A stretch of DNA of 64,000 bases from Pogonophryne albipinna (taxonomy: Eukaryota > Chordata > Actinopteri > Perciformes > Artedidraconidae): assembly GCA_028583405.1 (NCBI GenBank), contig CM053253.1, positions 8,390,219 through 8,454,218 on the forward strand. The letters run 5' to 3'. Of the stretch, positions 20,763 through 32,382 are shown one piece after another. The notes beneath the pieces were generated by a model. The model saw nothing but the letters and a program-made list of their open reading frames with translations. It was not told the DNA's origin and ran no database searches. The stretch's first letter is position 1. Every line of letters begins with the position of its first letter. Position numbers and translations under genes: made by a program.

Positions 20763-21572
20763 CTTTTTGTTTTTGTATTGAGTCAGGCACAATGAGTTTA
20801 CATTTATACAGTCAATATATATATATATTTTTCCTTTCCCCCCCCTCCCGGTCCTAGCTAGTAAATTAAATAAATAGATACATGTATAGGTAAAAGTAAA
20901 GTAATGTAGAAGATAATATTAAAAGAAAATTAATAGATAAGGAAATAAAGAATAGTAACAGTAATACATGTACCCATATACTCACATATGTATACCAACA
21001 TATACACATACACAGACATGTGTGTACATACCCACACACATGTACATATGCACATACATACATGTATACAAAAACAAAAACAAAAATTAAAAAAATTAAA
21101 TAAAATAAAAAAAACATACATTTGTAGTTCCCCCCTTTCTTCTTAATTGAGTGTCTTAAGTTCAGCTATGTAGGCTAAGTTCAGGTACAACATGAAATCT
21201 TTAAGCCATTGAGATGCTTTAGGTGGTATAGAAGATTTGCATTCTAGGAGTATTCTTCTATGTGCTAAGATAGATGCAAAGGCTATACTGTCTTTAGTTT
21301 TCCTCTTCAACATTCGGTGGCCAGGTATTACTCCAAAAATGGCAGTTTCTGCACATTGTGTCAATACCACGTCTAAGGCCTCAGTAAGGTGTTTGAAAAT
21401 GCTTGTCCAGTATCCTTGTAGGCGAGGACAAGACCAAAACATATGAGTCATGTTGGCTGGTGACGTGTGGCATCTGTTACAGGTATCCGTAACATTTGGG
21501 TATATTTTGGAGAGTTTAGAGTTGGTGTAATAGATACGGTGGACAACTTTTAGTTGTATAAGATTGAGCACC
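20763..21572 (-). pseudogene. L1-type LINE 3' fragment, antisense
   Basis: On the minus strand, 21574-21143 encodes an L1-type ORF2 C-terminal region: HRIYYTNSKLSKIYP, CNRCHTSPANMTHMFWSCP (a C-x2-C...H...C zinc-knuckle-like motif) and FGVIPGHRMLKRKTKD, ending with a stop near 21146. An AT-rich 3' region with purine-rich and cacata repeats follows to 20763, where a t-rich tract marks the poly(A) side. A short duplication actt (20759-20762 and 21573-21576) bounds the 5'-truncated copy. Confidence 0.85.
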
Positions 21573-21869
21573 ACTTATTTTAACTTACAAAGCGCCAAAT
21601 GGTCAGGCACCTTCGTACCTAAAACGTATTTGAATCCACCACTGTCCCTCTAGAACATTATGCTCCCAGGGGTTATGTTAGTGGTGCCCAGAGTCTTCCT
21701 GTTTTAATCAGGGATGCAGAGAGTGTCCAAACTTGTAAGGGTGCGTTGAAAATCTACATTTTTAAGAAAGCCTTCAGTTAGAGCTGGCATTTTATGGTAT
21801 TATATAAACACAGACACGATCTTTTGTGCCTGTCTAATAATGGACTGCTCATATACGTTTTGGAGAGAT

Positions 21870-24800
21870 GGATGTGTTTTAACCCCCGTCCATAAAAGTA
21901 GATTTTGGAAACAATCGACCGCTGAGATGTAATTGAAGTGATAACAGTGTATGTGAGTTAGGAGGTTACATTGACACTATGTTCAGTACAGAGGCCACTA
22001 TGTAAAGGGAGTCATCCTTTCCCACTTTAACATTGCATAACAAAAAGCACTTATTCACTATCGCTCCACCAAGAAGGAATTCAAAGAAATGCTAGAAAGC
22101 TGCTGTTCTGTTTTCATGTTTTCCTGCATTGACAGGCTCCCAGCGTGGAGTGTGCTACAATTTGTCTTGGCATCAAAACAACGAACAAATATAAAAGTAT
22201 TTCCTCAAAAAACTTCGACAATACCTTTCAAAAACGGGTGAAAATGGAGTTCAATGACCAAGGATCAATAAAACTAGCCCTGACTCCTAAATCACATGGA
22301 TGACACATTTTGTGATTTTACATATACAGTAAAGGTATAATTATGTCTCAGTGATCTATCTTGTTGCATGTTGATGAATAGTGTAAAGTCAGCCTTAGTG
22401 GAAAAGCTGCAACCCATTCAGTTCAAATGGAAGATTTGAGCAATGATTTTAACTGTTGTGTTTTACGATGAATCATTACACAGAAATAGCAAGGCCATCT
22501 GAAAGGGATAAACATTTGGGATAGTATAATTATCAAACAAAACATAATCACACATGAGGAAATTACATCTAATTTAGTATCATATTATTCCACCATCTGT
22601 AGTGTCTCAAACCCAACAGTAGTTTTGAGTTGATTATGATTCTGTGATTATAATGATCATCCACTCACCGTGTGATTACACTTCACTTTAACGCCTCATA
22701 ACACCTCTTCATTTTCCTATGTTTCTTTTTGTAGTCAAAATGTAATTGTTTTTGCCCCTCTGTGTCCCCTATTCATCTCGTTTCCTTCCCACTGGGCCTC
22801 AATTTTACCTCCCTCACAATTGTCTTCTCACCTTCATTTTCTCTCACTGCATCTCTCTCCTGTCTCCAGCCTCTCCATCAGTGATTACACTTAACCCCAA
22901 AGTAATTAAGCTAAGAACAAAGACGGGGATTCAGGTCATAAATAAACAACTGTAAGTGATATTAAAGTATCGGGGAGAGCGTTGGCAGGGGGAAACACAT
23001 CGTCAGGAGTGTTTTAAATGAACTCTGGCTGAGCAGCACTTCTGACTTCCCACAAATTGTCTCATGGCAGCGTCAGAAAGCCTTCCTCATATTTTGTTTT
23101 GGATTATCAGGCCTTAGAAGATATAAGTAACTTACTGTGTTATGCTTAACACCTTCACAAAGAAAGTAAATGCAAACGCTTGCATGACTTACAGATGCCA
23201 ACTCCCAGAAGGGAATCTTTTAAAATGATCTTGTGTTAGATCCACAGCATTAGGATTCAGCTTACTTTACAGACACTTAAAGTGTGTATATTATTCTCAT
23301 TTGTAGGGTCATATTTGTATGTTTTGCCTCTACCGTGAGTGACATGTCTCCACTCTTTAATGTTCAAAAAGCTCTTATTTTTCTCATACTGCCTGTGCTG
23401 CAGCACCTCTTTTCACCCTCTGTCTGAAACCAGAGCCCAGTCTGCTCTGATTGGTTAGCTACCCGGCTCTGTTGTGATTGTTCAACCGTTGAGAGATGTC
23501 CCTCCCCTTAGCCTATCAATGTGTTGTAGAGCTAGCCAATAGAAACCCAAGTGTGACAGAGTGATGTCACTGTGTTACAGAAGTAAACAAAGGAATCCAA
23601 TTGAGGCGTTCCAATTATGTGGGACAAAAGACCCACGAAAGAGGTCATTAATTAATGCACATACAGTATCTTATTTGTCATGGGGTATTTTTTTAAACTA
23701 TGTGCTGTCGTTTTATTGAATTATTATTTAGCGTTGTAGATTTGAACATAAATTATTTCTTATTCCAAAAATAGTACAATATATGAGACATTAAAAATAG
23801 ACTTCCACACATCCAGTTCTCCATCATGTTCCTCTTCCCTCTCATCCTTCTTGTAGCAGGTCCATTTAAACCATAATGAGTCTGTGGCCATTTTTGGAGA
23901 CTGAGATTTGGAGAGTAATTCATCCTCGTTGTAGAAGCTGAATAATTGAAAGGATCAAGGACATTTATTATTTGGAGGAGGATTCAGTACAGTTAATCAG
24001 GTTTAGAGAAGAACATTTTTGCCATTTCAAACTGACACATCTTTTCTAAGTCCAATCTGTTGTTAGCTCAAGTTTTTGGGGAAATTGTGCAAACACTGTC
24101 TCAGTTTTTGACAGGAATTAAATAAACAAAACATTCCCAAGCGTGTAACTCTGATTGCAGAAATATTCTAACCAAGAAAACGTATCGTAATTTAATCTTT
24201 GTTTCAATAGAAAGGTGTTCAAATGTTCCCGACCAGTACAGTAGAATATACCAATTAAGCTTGGATTTCAGCTTCTAAAACCCCTTTTCCACTGAACTTA
24301 GTTCCCTGCTAGTTCAGTGCCAGTGCTAGTTTGATTCGCAGTGTTTTACCAAGTGCGAACCAGTTTGCTTTTCCACTGACCAGAGCCCTGTAGGATGTGG
24401 TTACAAGGTCTTCCCTTGATGTATATTTCCCCATAAATGAATACATTATGTTTTCGCCGTACTCTCCATGCAGGTCTTTGGTGCAAAAGGGGTAAAAAGA
24501 GGGACCAAAAGGATCCACTTCGGAAAAACAGTGTGATGTATAAGAAGGGATGTCATGTCCATGTTTTATTTGGCTGTATTGGTGATCAGTTAACTCAACT
24601 TACACGTTACTGGATATGAGTTGCTCAAATTCCCCAAAAAGCCTACAGTGGGATTCATCAGAGGCAGGTTTCCTGCAGACTCTGACGTTTAATGATCTGG
24701 GACGCCATTACCTTTCAGACTGTAGCTTCAATCACAGCTTCAATAGCAGCATCCATGCTAAACAAAGGCTCAATCAGTCTGCAAACAAGCAGCCCCAAGC

Positions 24801-27390
24801 AAGAGAAAATAATAAAGTGTTATAGACTAGAAGAAGGTAGATCAATCCGGAACAAAGCAGCTTCTGCTTCTCAACGGTGAGAGGTTCATCACCCTGTCTC
24901 AGTATTCAGACATTAATCAGGCCCAACAGCTTCAGACGCTCTCACACTCCCCTGCTTCTTTTTCTTTTCTCAAACCAAACAGGCATTCATATATACATGG
25001 CTTAGAACACTTAGAAGGATACTTAGGCATATTGAGCAACTTGTTTAAGGATCATTTCCTAAGACAAAGCATATACCAAGAGGGGAAAACAAATCTAATA
25101 ATTATACATATCTTTACTTTTTGCACATTTGTAAAATGTGAGAAAAGTAAAGATATGTAAAGATGTAAAGATATCTAAAAAAATAAGCTTCAGTAAAAAT
25201 ATATGCTTTTAGTTTTGTCAATACTTTGGCTACTTCACCTTATACAATCCCATCTATTTCATGTTTGCTCATCTCTCAATCAATCAAATCAATAAGTGTC
25301 AAGGGACAATATGGCCATATAGTCTCAAGATTATAAAGAAAAAAAACAACGTACAATTCATAAAATAAAACATGTATGGGTTTATGTAAATGAATAAACG
25401 GGAATAATCTTAAACTAAAAAATGATTTAAACAAAAAACATGCTTAAACATTTTTTTAAATTGCAAAATGTTGTCAATCAGTACTAAATTAAAGCTAAAT
25501 TAGCCAACGTGCTTTTTTGCCAAAAGGCAGTGTTTTGGAGAAAATAAAAACAAGTCCTCCATGGCGTCCTCGTCCCTGCCCGATTGATTTGACACATCTA
25601 CGAAGCCTTCATTGTGTTTCCATCTGACAGTGTCTCAGTGAATCAATCCCGCTCTTTTCTTACATCTCATATCATTGTAGGGAGTACATGAAGTTGATAA
25701 AGCAGCACAAAAAGTCAACAGAGTTTAATATGGGATCAGTGTTGTGAGTCAGTCAGCGGTGGCTCTCAATCACAGAGCCCCCCGGTGGAAACATCAATCA
25801 GCTCGCAGACAGTGAGCGGTGGATTTACTCCCAGTTTAGACTCTTTAGACAGACAAGCCCAGATTTATCCAGCCCTATGACAAAAGATGCAGAAAGGAAT
25901 ATCCTAGAATCTGCACCTATTCGTAAAGGAAATATGACCCCTACCAGTTGAGATGCCCCTAGCACAGGTCTAGTTTCTAAAATGGATGAGTTATCACATG
26001 TATCTCTAATTTTGAAGTTAACAATTCTTTACAACTATCCATTTTAAGAAGTACAAGTTACAATAATTAAAACAGCATCAGGGGATGCTATTTTCTACCT
26101 CATGTTGGAGTAACTCCATAGTGTTTTGCCATTGTGTCAAGAAGCAAACAAACAAGGTACAATTCATAAACTTAAATTGTATGAGTTTCTGTATATGTGT
26201 AAATGTATAGTCAGTGGTTATCAGTTGTTCTAATGGGCAAGGAATACATCAAAAATGATTGGAAACTAATAAAAATGCAAACAAAAAAACATAAACAAAA
26301 TCCTTGACTATATGTATATTCAGACTGGGTGAAAGCACATCATTTGTCCATATTTCCATCTCTTACAAATAACACAAATAACCAAGTTTTACTGTGAAAT
26401 GTGCTCAATAGCAAGACAAGTGTAATTCATTTTCAATATAGTTCATTACAGAGTTGTCTTTGTAACCTACCTTTAAATATTGTCCAGGAGTCTACAGGTG
26501 ACTGATTCTTTGTATTCAATTTCTTATGGTTCTATAAATATATATTTTAAACTTAATTTCCTTCCAGAATAGTTTTATTCTGATTCAAACACTTCCTGTT
26601 TATATGCCCTTGCCGATGTCATCACTGATGTCATGGGTCATACCAAGTGTTAGGGGTCGTGCAGTGCGTGACAAAGGGATTATGGATATGATTTGGATAA
26701 CTTGTTGAGGTTATAGACTTTGCATGTTGCAAGGTCCAAACTTTGAAGCATGTTTCATATGCTGGTGACGTTTAATCTGCACAAATGGCTCACTGTCACA
26801 GAGCAGTTTTAAGAGAGAAAGCTGAACAACCCTTAGTGATTTATGTTCCTCATCTGCAAACTTTTCCCTAATTTGAAAAACATTTAGCACTTGGTGATTT
26901 ACCACTTGGGTGTATACCTGCATCTTAGCACTGAAACTGAAGGTTTGATGAAAGTTCCTATTTATTTTACAAATATGGCATTAACAATGAATTACCCTTG
27001 GAGAGGAGCTTGTTGAATGTAAGTCTAATGTTTACTCTCATGTTTGGTTCCCTGTGAAAAATAGACCCATGTGGCTTCTAGAGGTTTCACTTTCCGCACT
27101 AGCTTGTCGCTAACTTTAAATCTTTGGTATATGGAAGGTAGTGTAGTAAAAAACGGTGTGTTTTTCAGAGCTTGTATGCTGAAAATAGCTGCCTGCTGCT
27201 GCTGTCTAAGGCTCATTTACAATGTGAGTGCTCGCATCAATCGTAAAAGCTATATGAGAATAACAAAGCTTCATGAAGGATGCTGCATAATTGGGTGATA
27301 AACATTTGCCGTATCCGTTTAAACTATGAATCAAATAAGCTAAGTTGTTATTGCTTTAAATGTTAAGAATAACACTCGGCTTTTCCCTAC
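21870..27390. other. Largely unique, AT-rich DNA; no gene read
   Basis: No convincing coding exon is recognised. Notable items are a splice-flanked candidate exon at 22870-22951, a dispersed repeat at 23280-23600, and a fragment resembling a MITE end at about 24280-24385 (ccccttttccactga and tttgcttttccactgacc). Low-complexity AT stretches are common. Confidence 0.45.
23280..23600 (+). repeat. Dispersed repeat, copy 1
   Basis: This region (aatgttcaaaaagctc, gcagcacctcttttcaccctc, tctgaaaccagagcccagtc, gttacagaagtaaacaaagg) matches, in inverse orientation, 58640-58912. It begins near ttaaagtgtgtatattattc, typical of a TTAA-flanked teleost repeat. No protein is encoded. Confidence 0.7.
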
Positions 27391-27961
27391 ATCATTGACA
27401 CAAATACTATTTTTACTCTATGATCCCCAGGCTTTTTATGAACTCAAAATCAATGCGTTCCTGCCTCTTTTATCTAATGTTGTAAACCTACACATAAAGG
27501 AACTGACAGATACTTTGGCAAGGCAGTGGCGTGATAACAAACACTCATTGAGCACTGCTCTGGGAGGTATGAATGTGTAAGTGTAGGAATATAAAGCAAG
27601 GTGTTGCTGGACACAATGAGTCTCTTAACACAGTCATGTTTTTTTGAGATTAAAGTGTTATGAGTATTGTGAGAAGCTCTTGTCTTTAAGTTGGTACTGC
27701 TGGATTTGGAACCCCCACTATAACTTTGTCCAAGATAGTCGTACTGTAAACAAAGTCACGCTGGTGTTTGCTACCCCCCTCTAGTTTGTGCACACAAAAG
27801 CATTTTACGCTGGGCTCAGCAGGTGAGAAACTAAAGAGGGGCTTCCATATGTGGCAGACCAGATTTAATTAATTAATCCGTAAAGCCAATTACATGTTTT
27901 CACTAATGTTAGTCTTTTGATTAATTAATAAATATTATTTTATTTATTTATTAGAAACTTC

Positions 27962-28316
27962 ATGAAGGAGAGAGGCGCTTCAACAGGGGAGTGTCTGGAT
28001 GGATGGACCCTACAAAAAGTCCCGATTGGCAAACAGCAGGATGGTTCAAGCTGCGACCTTTTTGTGCTGATGAAAAGTACTGTTTTTAAAAGCAAAGTGC
28101 CTTTTTATTTAGTCCATTTGTATGTTTGTTGGTTTGACTTGAAGCCACACAAGGGTGGCGCATGAAATCATTTGTAAAATTAATTTCTACTGTATATTGT
28201 AAATAAATGTGTAATTGTGTTTTTCAGAATGCTGAAACCCTGCGAAAAGACGCAGATCCTGCCAGCGTCCAGCAGGACCACACGAAGAGCCTCAGGGGGT
28301 ACATATTAAATTGACT
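27962..28316 (+). pseudogene. C48 (Ulp1/SENP-like) cysteine protease fragment
   Basis: The frame contains DGWTLQKVPIGKQQDGSSC then DLFVLM, the C-terminal core of C48 proteases: a glutamine for the oxyanion hole and the nucleophilic cysteine of DGSSC; the glycine that normally follows is D. A second block at 28229-28316 (cag|AATGCTGAAACC...) reads NAETLRKDADPAS and continues the usual FVLMNAE run. The expected donor directly after ATG is aaaagta instead of gtaagta, so the intron could no longer be spliced. The histidine and aspartate of the catalytic triad are not seen; 27429-27570 (INAFLPLLSN) could be an upstream exon. In fish such proteases are often carried by DNA transposons. Confidence 0.5.
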
Positions 28317-28605
28317 GATTGGGGCACTATTACATAATTGATTTTGTAGTCACTGTTTACTGTTGTGGTATTTTGTAAATAAACATACTAAAATTCATCA
28401 CGTCTCATAACTTCCTTCCTACTGTTGTGGCAGATAATTAACCCCCTTTCATCAGGGGGGTTTGTGGGACATTACCTTACAGCCATGTTCACAATATAAC
28501 ACAGGTGTTTTTTGTTCCTGATGTTCAGGTAACCTTACCAAGCAATTGCAGAAAGAGCAAGAAGAGATGCATACAGTACAACACCCGGGTGTATAGCTAC
28601 AGTGC

Positions 28606-28835
28606 TTAGGGGCGGTGGTGGCAAAGTCCTTTGGGACTTGGCTTGGCAACTGGAAGGTCACCATTTCAAGTCCCGGAAAGACTAAGTGCTTCCGAGGTGT
28701 CCCTGAGCAATGCATCGTTCCCTCCACTGCTCCCCGGGTGCCGTACATAATGGCAGCCCACTGCTCCTAACACTATATGGGTCAAATGCAGAGACCCTGT
28801 AAATGTCCGGTCTGTGGGACTAATGAAGCTCAGCT
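28606..28835 (+). mobile_element. tRNA-derived SINE
   Basis: A tRNA-like head with B box ggtcaccatttcaagtccc is followed by a conserved core (gaggtgtccctgagcaatgc, ccactgctccccgggtgccg, ggcagcccactgctccta) and a tail with gggtcaaatgcagagacc. This arrangement is common in teleost SINEs. The A box is degraded. Confidence 0.7.
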
Positions 28836-29121
28836 CAAGTTCAACCAGGAAGACCGTCTTTACTCTTCATTCACTATTTCTATTTTACTTCTCTCTCTCC
28901 TCTGAATAAATGATCGGGGGCATCACTCCCCAGCTTAACCAATCACTTCGCTCTATTCCCACAAGCCTATCATAGCGCTCTGCTAAACCTTTTAAATCTG
29001 CTCTCCCCCCTCTGACAGCCGTCATTTCAGGTTACTCGTCGCAACCCTCCTCCACTCCTTTTCACCTCCTGTCCCTCTGAATCCAGGGTCAAGCTAAGCC
29101 ACTCCTCTTCAGACCGACCCC

Positions 29122-30185
29122 AATTACATTACATTGCATTTAGCTGACGCTTTTATCCAAAGCGACTTACAATAAGTGCGTTCGACCAACAAGATACAAA
29201 CTTGAAGAAAACAGAATCATATAAGTATATCAGGTTTCATAGAGCAAAAACATTTCAAGTGCTACTCAACTGGCTTTAGATAAGCCAGTCCTTTATTAGT
29301 ATATAAGTGCTTTGTTAATAGTTCTATCGCTCGAAGTGGAGTCGAAAGAGATGAGTTTTCAGTCTGCGCCGGATGGTGTGTAAGCTATCTGCTGTCCTGA
29401 TTTCAATAGGGAGCTCATTCCACCATCTTGGAGCCAGGATAGCAAACCCACATGTTTTTGCTGATGGGAACTTGGGTCCCCCTCGCAGCGAGGGTGCAGC
29501 GAGCTGTTTGGCTGATGCAGAGCGCAGTGCACGAGCTGGGGTGTACGGTTTAACCATGTCCTGGATGTAGGAAGGGCCAGATCCATTCGCAGCATGGTAC
29601 GCAAGTACCATTGTCTTGAAGTGGATTCTAGCAGTTACTGGAAGCCAGTGAAGGGAGCGGAGGAGCGGCGTGGTGTGGGAGAATTTAGGAAGGTTGAAGA
29701 CCAGACGAGCAGCTGCATTCTGGATGAGCTGCAGAGGTCGGATGGCACATGCAGGTAGACCAGCCAGGAGGGAGTTGCAGTAGTCTAGGCGTGAGATGAC
29801 AAGAGTCTGGACCAGAACCTGCGTCGCTTTCTGGGTCAGCTGGGGACGTATCTTCCTGATGTTGTAAAGCGTGTATCTGCAGCAACGGGTTGTAGCAGCG
29901 ATGTTTGCAGTGAAGGACAGGTTGTTATCTAGGGTCACACCCAGATTCCTTGCAGTCTGAGTCGGGGAAACAACAGAGGTGCCGATGTTGATTGTTAGGT
30001 CAAGAGTGGGACAATCTTTTCCCGGAAGGAAAAGCAGTTCAGTCTTGTCAAGGTTGAGCTTGAGGTGATGAGCAGACATCCACTGAGAGATGTCAGCTAG
30101 ACAAGCAGAGATGCGTGCGACGACCTGGGTCTCTGAGGACAGAATTAATTTGGTGTCTTCAGCGTAGCAGTGGTATGAGGAGAAA
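29122..30185 (-). pseudogene. L2-type LINE, antisense, longer 5'-truncated copy
   Basis: The minus strand is open for 289 codons from about 30190 to 29327. It begins at the RT catalytic box (YAEDTKLILSS; most L2 elements have YADD, so the first catalytic aspartate is E here), continues with HLKLNLDKTELLFLPGK, ARNLGVTLDNNLSF, ISRLDYCNSLLAGLP, LQLIQNAAARLVFN and the LHWLPVTARIHFK C-terminus, then the 3' tail with the stem-loop and (acatt)n end at 29122. It is close in sequence to 750-1313. The 5' truncation joins a MADF-protein ORF at about 30182. Confidence 0.9.
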
Positions 30186-30893
30186 ATAATCATAGCGGTA
30201 GGGAATCACCCGGTGCTTTATGATCAGTCTCTGTTCACCTACCGGGATACAAACCGGAGGAGCCAGGCATGGAGGGAGGTGGTAGAGACAGTGGGTGTAA
30301 CTGGTAGGTTTTTGCCTGTTTGGGGATTTTATATCCAGTGTACTTCGTTTGAATGGACAGCTAGCAGACATAGACAGTATTTAGCCAGCATGGAATGTTG
30401 CGTAAAATAGCACCATAGACATTAATGTCATAAATGTTCATCATATAAAGTGTGACATGTAAAACCTTTTATGCAATTGGAGAGATTCATGTGATTGGTT
30501 GTTGGTCGCGTTGCTCGCGTAAACTCCCCAAGCTCAAGACACGCCCACCGCCAAGCGGCAACGCACGCCGCCGTGTGTAGGGGCCGTTACCGCGACCCAT
30601 CTTTGGTGTTATGAAGTGACTGAGCTCGTGAACTGTCTACTGGAGGGCAGGGGGAGCCTCGCTGCGGGGCAACTGTGGACCTCTGTCGCCTGTCAGCGCA
30701 ACTTACATGATGCCATTTTAAAAAATGAAGGGCGGTGCCGGCCGTCAGCGTACCGACGGCCGGCCGTCAGCAGGCCGTTGACGGCCGGCCGTTCTGTGAT
30801 TCTCCAGAACACACAGATGGCCAGTCCGCTATGTATTCCACACCGGGTCACCGCGGCGCAGACGGACCCGGTGGAATACAGGGTCTACCGCAT
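30182..30893 (+). mobile_element. Remnant of a Harbinger-like transposon with MADF-domain ORF
   Basis: From 30188 the plus strand reads IIAVGNHPVLYDQSLF, TYRDTNRRSQAWREVVETV and GVTGR, the first half of a MADF (Adf-1/Myb-like) DNA-binding domain; the frame then decays. At 30843-30885 gcggcgcagacggacccggt closely matches the right end of the MITE at 13235-13923 (gcggcgcagacggacccagt). In PIF/Harbinger elements such a protein is the second, DNA-binding product beside the transposase. The transposase is not present. Sequence between (30530-30800) is GC-rich with facing ggccggccgt repeats. Confidence 0.65.
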
Positions 30894-31002
30894 TTAGGAA
30901 CCGTTAAGCAGAACCGAAATTGTGTATTTTGTATGGGTACACGGTACCCGGCATTTTCTTATCGGTTCTCATCTGGAACCGAGTTTCGGTTCCCAACCCT
31001 AG

Positions 31003-31218
31003 GTGTAAATAGCATTGTTAGCTACGGACACCCGGGTGTAAATAGCATTGTTAGCTACGGACACCCGGGTGTAAATAGCATTGTTAGCTATGGACACCCG
31101 GGTGTAAATAGCATTGTTAGCTACGGACACCCGGGTGTAAATAGCATTGTTAGCTACGGACACCCGGGTGTAAATAGCATTGTTAGCTACGGACACCCGG
31201 GTGCAAATAGCATCTGCC
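31003..31218. repeat. 33-bp minisatellite, six units plus a partial
   Basis: Units start at 31003, 31036, 31069, 31102, 31135, 31168 and 31201 (partial), are almost identical (one c-to-t change in the third) and join at the palindrome cacccgggtg. Because 33 is a multiple of three, both strands stay open (GVNSIVSYGHP on plus), but there is no gene. The preceding gttcccaaccctag near 30990 resembles a hAT end. Confidence 0.95.
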
Positions 31219-32154
31219 ATAAATAAATGCAGGCTAACTTTTTGGTGAAGAAGTGGCATGGGCAAATCAGATATGTGCTATCACACATTAAGAGGATTAT
31301 TTCGAAACATGAAAAGAAACTGTGTCTTCACCTGCAGATAGTCACAATGGGAAAATAATTGTCGCTGTGGTCACTTTGTAGAGTTAATCCCATGTAGTGT
31401 GTTGGTGTTTGAAAAGCCTTCAAACTACAGTATAGAGTTTTGTGTAATACTGGCCTCTGCTTCGTATTTCACCGTCTCACTGGTACCTGAAGCAACATGT
31501 GCACAAGTGTTTTTATTGGCTATAATGTCCACATGTCCAACATCTAGTTAAAAACTACTGTGCCGCAACTGTCAGCAAGAATGTGTCTTATTCAACTGAG
31601 AACATTTCTTAAGCTCATTTGGTTTCATATCGTTTTTTGTGGGAAAATCTGAAAAAAGGAGAACTTCAGCCTCGCATTTAGTCTGTCATGCTTCCTGACT
31701 GTGTATAGTATCTATGTCTTTTAACAACACATACATGTTTTTTGGATCTATTTATGTCGGTGATGACTAGCTTATTTGTTCCTCGCAATACTCTTTTATA
31801 GTCTCCACTTAATATTTTGCACAAGCTATTTGCACTAATGCCTGCACGCCTTAGAATGTGGAAACAATGCGTTTGTCCCTGAGTGTGAAAACACAGCCGC
31901 GGTGCTGTGTGTGTGGACGGCTGCAGCTCTGCTCTTTAGTCCTCTCTGCCCTGCAGCGAGTCTCAGGAAGAACAAAATCCTAATGAAGGGTTGAGTAATT
32001 ACTCTTCTTAATATAAACGTTATAATGGGATTAAAAGGATCCCACATCCTCCCCCTGCCCTCCCACCCATCCCTCCCCCTCCGGTCTCTCTCTCCCTACC
32101 TCGCTCTATCCTCTGTGTTCATTGTTTATTTCCGGCATGTCTTTGTGAATCAGG

Positions 32155-32382
<228 letters not shown>

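Larger units (their letters stand above)
19978..21800 (+). pseudogene. CR1/L2/Rex1-type LINE fragment, split by two insertions
   Basis: The plus strand encodes the RT C-terminal half: LNTDKIEVILLGPKQIRND, TVKHLGFVFDEDLSFKSHIK, then with stops and frame changes NAAARILTTARKMDHITPIL and LHWLPVKYRIYFK (about 20443). The frame resumes at 21573 with LILTYKAP and a decayed C-terminus to about 21770. The missing middle is occupied by a TTAA MITE (20448-20751) and an antisense L1 fragment (20763-21572). Joining the flanks gives YFKILILTYKAP, as expected for the family. Degenerate and inactive. Confidence 0.8.

Noticed and set aside
30735..31226. 163-codon frame with GVNSIVSYGHP repeats
   Set aside because: It is a 33-bp minisatellite that is open on both strands, with no start context, splice sites or homologue-like domain.
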